This document shows positions 36,871 to 44,964 of a DNA stretch of 64,000 nt, one piece after another. The position numbers and the translations under genes are program-made. Within the stretch, counting starts at the first letter, position 1; each line of letters opens with the position of its first letter. Origin of the DNA: VAZQ01 sp963739385 (GTDB lineage: Bacteria; Pseudomonadota; Alphaproteobacteria; Rhizobiales; Xanthobacteraceae). Location: positions 159,336 through 223,335 of the forward strand of contig CAVUAI010000025.1 of assembly GCA_963739385.1 (NCBI GenBank). Reading direction: 5' to 3'. The notes beneath the pieces are model-generated. The model did no database searches. It was not told the origin of the DNA and saw only the letters and a program-made list of their open reading frames with translations.

Positions 36871-37896
36871 ATGGGGACGCCGGTCCGATCTGCCGCGGCT
36901 TTCGCCCTCGTCCTGGCTGTGGGGTCCTGGAACGGATCCCTCGCCTTTGCGCAGGCGCCGGACAAGGCCGACGCCGAGGCCGCACGCAAGGAAGGCACGT
37001 TGAGCTGGTACACGTCGACGCCGGTGGCGCTCGCCCAGCAACTTGCAGACAGGTTTCAGCAGCAGACCGGAATCAAAGTCCAGCTTCTGCGCACCGGCGG
37101 CCAGGCGGTGCTGCGGCGGCTGCAGCAGGAAGTCAGCGCAGGCCGTCCCGGGGCCGACGTGATGACCATGTCTGACGCTGGCGCCGCCAACGGCCTGGCA
37201 AAACAGGGTCTGTTCGAGCCGTTCCGGCCAGAAGGTTTCGACAAGGTGGTGGAAGAGGCGCGCGACCGCGACGGCCGCTGGATCGCACAGCGGCTTTCGA
37301 TCGTCGGCATCCCGATCCGCAGCGACAAGGTGAAGGAAATCCCCACGACCTGGTCCGACCTCAAGCATCCGAAATACAAGGGCCTGATGGTGATGCCGGA
37401 TCCCTCCTTCACGGCGATCCAGCTGATCGTGGTCGGAATGCTGTCGCGGACGCTCGGCTGGGACTTCTACAGGGCGCTGCGGGCAAACGAGACCATGATC
37501 GTGCAGGGCCACCAGCAGGTCTTCAGCACGATGCAGCAGGGCGAGCGGGTGATCGGTGCCGAGGGCGCCGATCCGCGCAGCTTCTCGGACGGGCAGGAGG
37601 TTCCCAACCAGAAGATGATCTATCCGACCGAGGGTGTCTTCATCGTCTCGTCGCCGACCGCCGTGATCAAGGGCGCGCGTAACCCCAATGCGGGCAAGCT
37701 GTTCGCGCAGTTCATGATCTCCCCGCAGGCGCAGAACATGATCGCGGAGGGCGGCATTCACGCCGCGCGCGCCGACATCCCGCCGCCGCCCGGCCAGCCG
37801 GCGCTGACCGAGGTGAAATTCATGCCGGTCGACCTCGACCTCATCGAGGAGCGGGGCAGGGAGCTCAAGACGAGGTTTGCGGAAATATTTCAGTAG
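36871..37896 (+). CDS. ABC transporter periplasmic binding protein (Fe3+/polyamine type), orphan
   Basis: A 341-aa extracellular solute-binding protein of the class that includes FbpA/AfuA and PotD relatives. The ATG at 36871 follows GGAGG at 36860-36864 and starts a Sec signal ending near LAFAQ. The mature start, EAARKEGTLSWYTSTPVALAQQLADRFQQQTGIKVQLLR, is the family signature, and GADVMTMSDAGAANGLAKQGLFEPF marks the first lobe. The conserved Tyr pair that binds iron in FbpA is not obvious, so the ligand may be an organic anion or phosphonate. No permease or ATPase gene adjoins it. Confidence 0.9.
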   Translation: MGTPVRSAAAFALVLAVGSWNGSLAFAQAPDKADAEAARKEGTLSWYTSTPVALAQQLADRFQQQTGIKVQLLRTGGQAVLRRLQQEVSAGRPGADVMTMSDAGAANGLAKQGLFEPFRPEGFDKVVEEARDRDGRWIAQRLSIVGIPIRSDKVKEIPTTWSDLKHPKYKGLMVMPDPSFTAIQLIVVGMLSRTLGWDFYRALRANETMIVQGHQQVFSTMQQGERVIGAEGADPRSFSDGQEVPNQKMIYPTEGVFIVSSPTAVIKGARNPNAGKLFAQFMISPQAQNMIAEGGIHAARADIPPPPGQPALTEVKFMPVDLDLIEERGRELKTRFAEIFQ

Positions 37897-38056
37897 CCGC
37901 GCGGTGTCCCCGACCGGCCCGGAGTCCCTGTCGTCGCGACGGCTTTGGGCGCCCATTACTGCCCATCACTAGTGTGTGCACTCCGTGATTGAGGCTTGCC
38001 GTAAGCGGCGCGGCCCATTAGGAAGCACGCGCCCCCGGGGTCTAGCGGAGATTCTC

Positions 38057-39262
38057 ATGGCGCTGCTCGCGGAATCCCTCAAGCGCATCAAGCCGTCTGC
38101 CACCATCGCGGTGACGGACAAAGCGCGCGCGCTCAAGGCGTCCGGCCGCGACGTGATCGGGCTCGGAGCGGGGGAACCCGATTTCGATACGCCGGAAAAC
38201 ATCAGGCGCGCCGCCATCAAGGCGATCGAGGGCGGCAAGTCCTCGAAGTACACCGCGGTCGACGGCATCCCGGAGCTCAAGGCGGCGATCGCCCGCAAAT
38301 TCAAGCGCGAGAACGGCCTCGACTACAAGCCGAGCCAGATCATCGTCGGCACCGGCGGCAAGCAGGTCCTGTACAACGCGTTCATGGCAACGCTCGATCC
38401 GGGCGACCAGGTGGTCATCCCGGCGCCCTACTGGGTGAGCTATCCCGACATGGTGATGCTCGCGGGCGGCGAGCCGGTCGCCGTGCCGACCACCCTCGAG
38501 TCCGGCTTCAAGATGACGCCCGCGGCGCTTGAGCGGGCGATCACGCCCAAGACCAAGTGGGTGCTGCTCAACTCGCCGTCGAATCCGACCGGCGCGGCGT
38601 ATACCCGCGCCCAGCTCAAGCTGCTCACGGACGTGCTGGTGCGGCATCCGCATGTGCACGTGATGACCGACGACATGTATGAGCATCTCGTCTACGACGA
38701 TTTCCAGTTCACCACGCCGGCCCAGGTCGAGCCGAGGCTTTACGAGCGAACGCTGACGGTGAACGGCGTATCCAAGGCCTATTGCATGACCGGCTGGCGC
38801 ATCGGCTACGCCGGCGGCCCTGAGCCGCTGATCAAGGCGATGGCGATGATCCAGTCGCAATCGACCTCGAACCCCACCGCAGTGTCGCAATGGGCGGCGG
38901 TCGAGGCGCTCGACGGGCCGCAGGATTTCATCGCCAAGCACAATGCCATCTTCAAGGAACGCCGCGACCTGTGCGTGTCGATGCTCAACCAGGCGCGCGG
39001 CATCCAGTGCCCCAAGCCCGAAGGCGCGTTCTACGTCTATCCGTCCTGTGCCGGCACCATCGGCCGCACTGCGCCGACCGGCAACAAGCTGGTGACCGAC
39101 GAGGACTTCGTCACCGAGCTGCTGGAGGCCGAGGGCGTGGCGGTGGTACAGGGTACGCCTTTCGGCTTCGGCCCCGCGTTTCGCATCTCCTATGCGACCA
39201 AGACCGAAGACGTCGAGGAGGCCTGCCGGCGCATCCAGCGTTTCTGCGGGAATCTGAAATAA
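38057..39262 (+). CDS. Aspartate aminotransferase (class I, AspC/AatA type)
   Basis: A 401-aa PLP enzyme that exchanges amino groups between aspartate and 2-oxoglutarate. The ATG at 38057 has CGGAG at 38046-38050. Family motifs in order: GLGAGEPDFDTP near residue 36, KYTAVDGIPELK, GTGGKQVLYNA, the substrate-binding NSPSNPTG, and the PLP-lysine motif NGVSKAYCMTGWRIGY with the Schiff-base Lys. It has the length and wording of the alphaproteobacterial type I-beta/gamma enzymes (some also act on prephenate). It is a single gene with its own upstream region of about 160 bases. Confidence 0.95.
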   Translation: MALLAESLKRIKPSATIAVTDKARALKASGRDVIGLGAGEPDFDTPENIRRAAIKAIEGGKSSKYTAVDGIPELKAAIARKFKRENGLDYKPSQIIVGTGGKQVLYNAFMATLDPGDQVVIPAPYWVSYPDMVMLAGGEPVAVPTTLESGFKMTPAALERAITPKTKWVLLNSPSNPTGAAYTRAQLKLLTDVLVRHPHVHVMTDDMYEHLVYDDFQFTTPAQVEPRLYERTLTVNGVSKAYCMTGWRIGYAGGPEPLIKAMAMIQSQSTSNPTAVSQWAAVEALDGPQDFIAKHNAIFKERRDLCVSMLNQARGIQCPKPEGAFYVYPSCAGTIGRTAPTGNKLVTDEDFVTELLEAEGVAVVQGTPFGFGPAFRISYATKTEDVEEACRRIQRFCGNLK

Positions 39263-39400
39263 CCCGGTCGCGGCTCCCGCGGACACTTTTCCGCCGCCTG
39301 CGCAAGGTTGACTGCGTCCGGCGCGTCTGCGTCCTGGCGTAAAAACCAACCATGCGCGAGCCGGTCCGGCTGGCGCGATTCACCAAAAGGAGGGTCCTTA

Positions 39401-39877
39401 ATGCTTCGCTATGCCATCGGGGCTGTCGTTCTCGCGTCAGCCGTGATTTCCATCGATCCTGCCGGCGCCCAGCGCGTGCGCGCTGGCGTCCTGACCTGCG
39501 ATATTTCGGCCGGCATGGGCTTCATCATCGGCTCGCAAAAGACGGTCGCGTGCAACTTCGCGCCGGAGCCGCCCGGACCGCCACAGGTCTACAGCGGCTC
39601 GATCAGCAAGTTCGGGCTTGATATCGGCGCCACCGGTGGCGGCGTGATGGTGTGGGCGGTGTTCACGGACAGCCTTGCCCCTCCCGGTGGGGCCTTTCTC
39701 GCCGGCGATTATTTCGGGGCGAGCGGGCAGGTGACGGTTGCCGCCGGCCTCGGCGCCAACGTTCTGATCGGCGGCTCCAACAACACTGTCGCGCTACAAC
39801 CACTCTCGGTGGACACTACGGTCGGGCTCAATTTCGCGCTCGGGGTGGCCGAGCTGCGTCTGCGCCCCGGCGCCTGA
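39401..39877 (+). CDS. DUF992 family exported protein
   Basis: A 158-aa protein of the DUF992 family, found mainly in Rhizobiales; function unknown. The ATG at 39401 follows AGGAGGG at 39389-39395, an excellent ribosome-binding site. The signal peptide (MLRYAIGAVVLASAVISIDPAGAQ) leads into the family start RVRAGVLTCDISAGMGFIIGSQKTVACNF with two cysteines that can form a disulfide, and then Gly-rich strands with VYSGSISKFGLDIG. The protein looks like a small periplasmic beta-structure. A clear terminator follows 30 bases downstream. Confidence 0.92.
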   Translation: MLRYAIGAVVLASAVISIDPAGAQRVRAGVLTCDISAGMGFIIGSQKTVACNFAPEPPGPPQVYSGSISKFGLDIGATGGGVMVWAVFTDSLAPPGGAFLAGDYFGASGQVTVAAGLGANVLIGGSNNTVALQPLSVDTTVGLNFALGVAELRLRPGA

Positions 39878-39906
39878 CGGCTGCAGCGTTTCTGGACGAT
39901 ACTTGG

Positions 39907-39933
39907 ACGGCCGCCTCCCGAGGCGGCCGTTTT
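39907..39933 (+). terminator. Rho-independent terminator
   Basis: A perfect 10-bp stem, ACGGCCGCCT with AGGCGGCCGT, a 4-base loop CCCG, and TTTT at its foot (39930-39933), 30 bases after the DUF992 stop. It terminates that single-gene unit. Confidence 0.87.
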
Positions 39934-40082
39934 GCATGCGGCATGCAGGTCGCGCATGTCCGCCGGGTTCCGCGCTCGTGCCCCGAGACGCCGGCGCCTC
40001 TTGCCAACTCCCCCTCCGGCCTGAAACGATGGTTGCAACGGTCCCGGAGAAGGCCGCATCTCGGTTCAATTGGGAGGCGGAA

Positions 40083-42131
40083 ATGGCACAGAACGGCACA
40101 CGAGCCACGGGTCCACGGTGCATCGCACTTGTGGGCCCATTCCAGAGCGGCAAGACAACCCTGCTCGAAGCGATCCTTGCGCGCACCGGTGCGGTCCAGC
40201 GCCAAGGCACCGTCGATGCGGGCAACACCGTCGGCGACGCCAGCAAGGAGGCGCGCCATCACCAGATGAGCGTCGAAATCTCCGTCGCTACCACCGAATT
40301 CATGGGCGACGCCTATACGATCCTCGATTGTCCGGGGTCGATCGAATTTGTTCACGACATGCGCGCAGCGCTGCCCGCAGTCGACGCCGCGGTCGTGGTG
40401 TGTGAGCTCGACGAGAAGAAGGTGCCGCAACTGCAGCTCATTCTGCGTGAGCTGGAGGAGCAGAAAATTCCGCGCTTCCTGTTTCTCAACAAGATCGACA
40501 AGGCGGATTCCACCATCCACGACGTGCTGCGGGTGTTGCAGCCCGCGTCGCGCAGCAAGCTGCTGCTGCGGCAGATTCCCACCTTTTCCGGCGATATCGT
40601 AAACGGGTTCGTCGACCTCGCGCTCGAGCGCGCGTTTGTCTACAAGGAGCATTCGCCCTCGGAAGTCATTCCGCTCGAAGGCGATGCGCTCGACCGCGAG
40701 AAGACGGCGCGCTTCTCCATGCTGGAGACGCTGGCCGACCACGACGACGAACTGATGGAGCAACTGCTCGAAGACATCCAGCCGCCGCGCGACAAGGTCT
40801 TCGACGATCTGTCCCGCGAGTTGCGCGAGAGCCTGGTCTGTCCCGTGTTGTTTGGCTCGGCCACCCGCACCAACGGGGTGCGGCGCCTGATGAAGGCGTT
40901 GCGGCACGAGGCGCCTGGTGTTGCCGAGACCGTCAAACGGCTGGGCGTCAAGGGCAGCAATCCCGTCGCGTACGTCTTGAAGACGGTCAACACGTCGCAC
41001 GGCGGCAAGATGTCGGTGGCGCGCGTGCTCACCGGCAAGATCGGCGACGGCGCCACGCTGCAAGGTCCCGAGGGGGAAGCGGGACGGGTCGCGGCGGTGT
41101 TCAAGCTCGTCGGCCAGCACGGCGAGAAGCGTGGGCCGGCCGAAGCCGGCGAGACCGTCGCGTTCGGCAAGCTCGATCACGCCAAGACCGGCGAGACGCT
41201 GACCGAGGGCCAGCCGGTGCATGCACCCCTCGCCAAGGTCGCTCCTCACGCGCCGGTACTGTCGATCGCGGTCGTGGCCAAGGAGCGCAAGGACGACGTC
41301 AAGCTGGGCCAGGCACTGGCGAAGCTCCTGGATGAGGATCCTTCCATCAGCGTCGTCCACAATGCGGAAGCGCATGAAGTGGTGTTGTGGGGACAGGGCG
41401 AGATGCAGCTGCGCGTGGCGACCGAGCGGCTGGCCGACCGCTTCGGCATCGCTACCGCCTCACACAAACCCACGGTCGGTTACCGCGAGACCATCAAGAA
41501 GGGCATCGTGCAACGCGGCCGCCACAAGAAGCAGTCGGGTGGCCACGGCCAGTACGGCGACGTCGTGCTCGATATCAAGCCGCTGCCGCGCGGGTCCGGC
41601 TTCGTCTTCGCCGAGGAGATCAAGGGCGGTGTGGTGCCGCGAAACTACATTCCCTCCGTGGAAGAGGGCGTCCAGGACGCGCTCAAGCACGGCCCGCTCG
41701 GCTTCCCGGTGGTCGACATTGCGGCGAAGCTGATTGATGGCTCCTATCACACGGTCAATTCCTCCGACATGGCGTTCCAGCTCGCAGGCCGGCTCGCCAT
41801 CCACGAGGGCCTGCCGCAATGCCAACCGGTGCTGCTCGAGCCGATCTACCAGGTCGAGATCGTCTGTCCGTCCGAGGCGACCGCGAAAATGAATGCGCTG
41901 ATGTCGGGCCGGCGCGGCCAGATTCTCGGCTTCGATACCCGCGAGGGGTGGGATGGCTGGGACATTGTCCGCGTGCAGATGCCGGAATCAGAGATCGGCG
42001 ATCTCATCGTAGAGGTGCGCTCGGCGACCGCCGGCGTCGGCAGCTTCACCTTCAAGTTCGATCACATGGCCGAGCTCAGTGGTCGTACCGCCGACCAGAT
42101 CGTGGCGGCGCGAAGGTCGGCGGCAGCGTAG
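40083..42131 (+). CDS. Elongation factor G paralogue (EF-G-like GTPase)
   Basis: A 682-aa translational GTPase. P-loop GPFQSGKTT at residues 18-26, switch II DCPGS at 82-86, base-specificity NKID at 136-139, then domains II-V of EF-G, including a complete domain IV with GHGQYGDVVLDI. The switch II motif is unusual: EF-G and EF-Tu have DxPGH, and the catalytic His is replaced here by Ser86. Length and domain order say EF-G, but this is not the housekeeping copy, which sits with rpsL-rpsG-tuf; no ribosomal genes are near. The ATG at 40083 follows GGAGGCGG. Bacterial EF-G paralogues may act in recycling or rescue, or be stress-specific (inference). Confidence 0.9.
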   Translation: MAQNGTRATGPRCIALVGPFQSGKTTLLEAILARTGAVQRQGTVDAGNTVGDASKEARHHQMSVEISVATTEFMGDAYTILDCPGSIEFVHDMRAALPAVDAAVVVCELDEKKVPQLQLILRELEEQKIPRFLFLNKIDKADSTIHDVLRVLQPASRSKLLLRQIPTFSGDIVNGFVDLALERAFVYKEHSPSEVIPLEGDALDREKTARFSMLETLADHDDELMEQLLEDIQPPRDKVFDDLSRELRESLVCPVLFGSATRTNGVRRLMKALRHEAPGVAETVKRLGVKGSNPVAYVLKTVNTSHGGKMSVARVLTGKIGDGATLQGPEGEAGRVAAVFKLVGQHGEKRGPAEAGETVAFGKLDHAKTGETLTEGQPVHAPLAKVAPHAPVLSIAVVAKERKDDVKLGQALAKLLDEDPSISVVHNAEAHEVVLWGQGEMQLRVATERLADRFGIATASHKPTVGYRETIKKGIVQRGRHKKQSGGHGQYGDVVLDIKPLPRGSGFVFAEEIKGGVVPRNYIPSVEEGVQDALKHGPLGFPVVDIAAKLIDGSYHTVNSSDMAFQLAGRLAIHEGLPQCQPVLLEPIYQVEIVCPSEATAKMNALMSGRRGQILGFDTREGWDGWDIVRVQMPESEIGDLIVEVRSATAGVGSFTFKFDHMAELSGRTADQIVAARRSAAA

Positions 42132-42275
42132 CGAAGGCGGGTGAACCGAGGGCGGATGGCGGACGCCGGCACAATTTTCCGGCGTCTGCCGTCTGCCACC
42201 CTTACTCAAGTTTTGCCGAAGCCTCGGTTCGCCACATCCGAAGAGAGGGCCGCAGCGCGCCTGCTATAAGCGGGC

Positions 42276-43013
42276 ATGGATGTCTCCATCGTCGTCGTCA
42301 TCGTCTTCACGTTCGTGCTCGCCGGCTTTGTGAAGGGGGTGATCGGTGTCGGGCTGCCCACGGTGGCGATGGGCCTTCTCGCCACCGTGATGACGCCGGC
42401 GCACGCGGCATCACTGCTGACGGTGCCGTCGTTCATCACCAATGTCTGGCAGGCGAGGGGACCCGCATTGACGCCGCTCATGCGGCGGCTGTGGCCGATG
42501 CTGCTCGGCATCTGCGCGGGGACCTTGGCGGGGGCCGGATTGCTGACCGCGGACGGCGGCACGCGCGCCGCAGCAGGACTTGGCGTCGTGCTCGCGCTCT
42601 ACGGCGTTCTGGGCCTGACCTCGGTGGAATTCGCCGTCCCGCCGCGGCTCGAGCCGTGGCTGTCGCCGCTGATCGGCGCGATCACCGGGATCGTGACGGC
42701 GGCAACGGGTGTCTACATGATCCCGTCGGTTCCATATCTGCAGGCGATCGGACTCGAGAAGGACGACCTGGTGCAGGCGATGGGGCTGTCGTTCACGGTG
42801 TCGACCGTGGCGCTGGCAGTTCTCCTCGTACAGGCGGGAGCGCTGCAAGGGTCGATGGCAGGCGCCTCGCTGCTGGCGCTCGTGCCGGCGCTGCTCGGCA
42901 TGGCACTGGGCCAGTGGGTGCGCGCACGGGTCCGCTCCGCGACGTTCCGCATCTGCTTCTTCGCGGGCTCGCTCTTGCTGGGTGCTCACCTGGCCTTGCG
43001 CGCGTTCGTGTGA
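42276..43013 (+). CDS. TauE/SafE family membrane transporter
   Basis: A 245-aa integral membrane protein of the sulfite/organosulfur exporter family TauE/SafE. Seven to eight hydrophobic helices are readable, from VVVIVFTFVLAGFVKGVIGVGLPTVAMGLL to ICFFAGSLLLGAHLALRA, with the family Gly motif near the start. Members export sulfite, sulfoacetate or small organic anions. No taurine or sulfite gene adjoins, but the next gene encodes MsrP, which repairs oxidised methionine in the periplasm; a link through oxidised sulfur is only speculation. The ATG at 42276 is used. Confidence 0.92.
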   Translation: MDVSIVVVIVFTFVLAGFVKGVIGVGLPTVAMGLLATVMTPAHAASLLTVPSFITNVWQARGPALTPLMRRLWPMLLGICAGTLAGAGLLTADGGTRAAAGLGVVLALYGVLGLTSVEFAVPPRLEPWLSPLIGAITGIVTAATGVYMIPSVPYLQAIGLEKDDLVQAMGLSFTVSTVALAVLLVQAGALQGSMAGASLLALVPALLGMALGQWVRARVRSATFRICFFAGSLLLGAHLALRAFV

Positions 43014-43160
43014 GGCGAGGCCGGGGAAGGACTGTGTCCTGCCTGGGCATGGAACCGCCTGCCAAGTCGCCCCATCACCCGGTCCTGCCGTGGCCGTGAC
43101 TTGCCCGTGATGGAAGGGCGGCGTATCGAAAAGGCGCACCCGAATCCGGAGGACGAGCCC

Positions 43161-44132
43161 ATGCACGTCATTCGCCGCCGCGGATGGGAAATTCCCGAAC
43201 GCCTCGCGACCCCCGAGCACCTGTTCTTCAATCGCCGCGAGTTGCTGGCAGGAGCCGGATCGGCGGCGTTGGCCGTGTCGGCGTCACCTAATATTGCGCT
43301 CGCCCAGCGCGTCACCGACCTGCCGGATCCGACCAAGGACCTCTATCCGGCCAAGCGCAACGAGCAATTCACCCTCGATCGGCCGATCACCGACGAGAAG
43401 ATCAACACCAACTACAACAATTTCTACGAATTCGGCCCGACCAAGACCGTGGCCAAGGCGGCGCAGGCGCTCAAGCTGCGGCCGTGGACGGTCAAGATCG
43501 ACGGCATGGTCGAGAAGCCGCAGGAGATCGGCATCGACGATCTCATCCGCAAGATGCCGCTGGAGGAGCGGCTCTATCGCCACCGCTGCGTCGAGGCGTG
43601 GTCGATGGCGATCGCGTGGAGCGGCTTTCCGCTCGCCAGGCTCGTCGAGCTCGCGAAGCCCCTGGGCTCGGCAAAGTATCTGCGCATGGAGACCTTCCTC
43701 GATCCATCGACCGCTCCGGGGCAAAAGCAGAGCTGGTACCCCTGGCCCTACGTGGAGGGCCTGACCATTGCGGAGGCGACCAACGAGCTCGCCTTTCTCG
43801 TGACCGGCGCCTACGGCAAACCGGTATCGAAGCAGCAGGGCGCGCCGCTGCGCCTCGCGGTGCCGTGGAAATACGGCTTCAAATCGATCAAATCGATCGT
43901 GCGCTTCAATTTCACCGATCAGCGTCCGAAGAGCTATTGGGAGTCGCTGCAGTCCTCGGAGTATGGCTTCTGGGCCAACGTCAATCCGGAGGTGCCGCAT
44001 CCGCGCTGGAGCCAGGCGACGGAGGAGCTGATCGGCACCAGCGAGCGCCGGCCGACGCTGCTGTTCAACGGCTACGGGGACTACGTCGCCGGTCTCTACA
44101 AGGGACTCGAGAAGGAGCGGCTGTGGGTCTGA
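43161..44132 (+). CDS. msrP: Protein-methionine-sulfoxide reductase catalytic subunit MsrP (YedY)
   Basis: A 323-aa molybdenum enzyme that reduces methionine sulfoxide in periplasmic proteins. The ATG at 43161 follows CGGAGG at 43147-43152. An N-terminal Tat signal (NRRELLAGAGSAALAVSASP) is present, and the Mo-cofactor Cys is in the motif RCVEAWSM at about residue 143. The family blocks NNFYEFGPTK, WSGFPLARL and PYVEGLTIAEA support the call. In most genomes msrP is followed by msrQ, the haem membrane partner that supplies electrons; here the downstream gene is on the other strand and unrelated, so electron supply must come from elsewhere. Confidence 0.95.
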   Translation: MHVIRRRGWEIPERLATPEHLFFNRRELLAGAGSAALAVSASPNIALAQRVTDLPDPTKDLYPAKRNEQFTLDRPITDEKINTNYNNFYEFGPTKTVAKAAQALKLRPWTVKIDGMVEKPQEIGIDDLIRKMPLEERLYRHRCVEAWSMAIAWSGFPLARLVELAKPLGSAKYLRMETFLDPSTAPGQKQSWYPWPYVEGLTIAEATNELAFLVTGAYGKPVSKQQGAPLRLAVPWKYGFKSIKSIVRFNFTDQRPKSYWESLQSSEYGFWANVNPEVPHPRWSQATEELIGTSERRPTLLFNGYGDYVAGLYKGLEKERLWV

Positions 44133-44139
44133 TCGCCCG

Positions 44140-44186
44140 CCCGCGAGTGTCGCGAGTTCGCAAACTTCGGCAATGGGACATCAGCG
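44140..44186. repeat. Diverged half-copy of the palindrome at 52969-53042
   Basis: CCGCGAGTGT followed by a short insertion, then ACTTCGG-CAATGGGACATCAGC, aligns with one half of the repeat at 52969-53042 read on its minus strand. It lies in the gap between the convergent msrP and zinc-ribbon genes. Confidence 0.45.
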
Positions 44187-44190
44187 AAGT

Positions 44191-44880
44191 TCAGCCATTG
44201 CGGGCGGCAGCCAGGACCAGGGGATAGATCCAGTAGCAGTTTCCCCTCTGGAAATTCATCGTCGGGCCCCATTCGGCCGCGCCGGCGACGTCCGGAATCT
44301 CGAAACCCAGCGTCAGGTCGCCGGCGTGTGACATGGTGAGCGTCGTCACGCCGACCGCCGGTTTCCACCGGTAGACGGTTTTGGTGCTCGGGTCGGACAG
44401 CACAAACGCCACCGGCTTTGAATAGAGCGCCAGAGCATTGTTCCTGAGCCCGATCATGGTATCGCTCGAGTGCAGGAGCGCCGCGGCACCGCCGACATTG
44501 CCCATCGTGCCGGGCGTCCAACCCGGCAGCGCCTGACCGGTCGCGATCACCGGCACGATCAGGAAATGCACACTGTCCAGCTTGTGCTTGGCTTCCTCAT
44601 CGCACTCGGCCATGGCCTTCACGATCCAGCCGTAGTCGAGCGTTGCCCCGGGCGCGGACGCCGCTGCTTCCTCCGGCGATGCATCCGGCTGCGCTTCGTC
44701 GTGACGGAACACCTGCCAGCCGAGGACGATCAGCCCCGCGACCACGAGCAGTGCCGACAGCGCCACGACCGCCGCAACCGGGTTTGGCTGGTTGGATTCA
44801 TGACAGCTCGGGCACCAGCGGGCGAAATAGGACGCAGCGGCGCCACAACGCTGGCACTGGCCGACGGCTAGTTCGATCAT
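44191..44880 (-). CDS. Zinc-ribbon membrane protein, unknown
   Basis: A 229-aa protein with an N-terminal rubredoxin-like zinc ribbon (CQRCG...CPSCH at about residues 9-26), a single membrane helix at about residues 34-58 (VAAVVALSALLVVAGLIVLGWQVF), and a C-terminal domain of about 160 residues that I do not recognise. The topology puts the zinc ribbon in the cytoplasm and the main domain outside. The C-terminal part has a Trp/Gly-rich pattern (GQALPGWTPGTMGNVGGAAALLHSSD) and few charged runs, as in exported beta proteins. It is convergent with msrP and about 85 bases before the tctA stop on the same strand. Confidence 0.75.
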   Translation of the reverse strand: MIELAVGQCQRCGAAASYFARWCPSCHESNQPNPVAAVVALSALLVVAGLIVLGWQVFRHDEAQPDASPEEAAASAPGATLDYGWIVKAMAECDEEAKHKLDSVHFLIVPVIATGQALPGWTPGTMGNVGGAAALLHSSDTMIGLRNNALALYSKPVAFVLSDPSTKTVYRWKPAVGVTTLTMSHAGDLTLGFEIPDVAGAAEWGPTMNFQRGNCYWIYPLVLAAARNG

Positions 44881-44964
44881 CTGACGGAACCGAATCGGCT
44901 GCGAATCGCGACCGGAGAGTAAAGGCTTTCAGGGCAAAGCGGAATCGATTACCTCCGATCCGTT

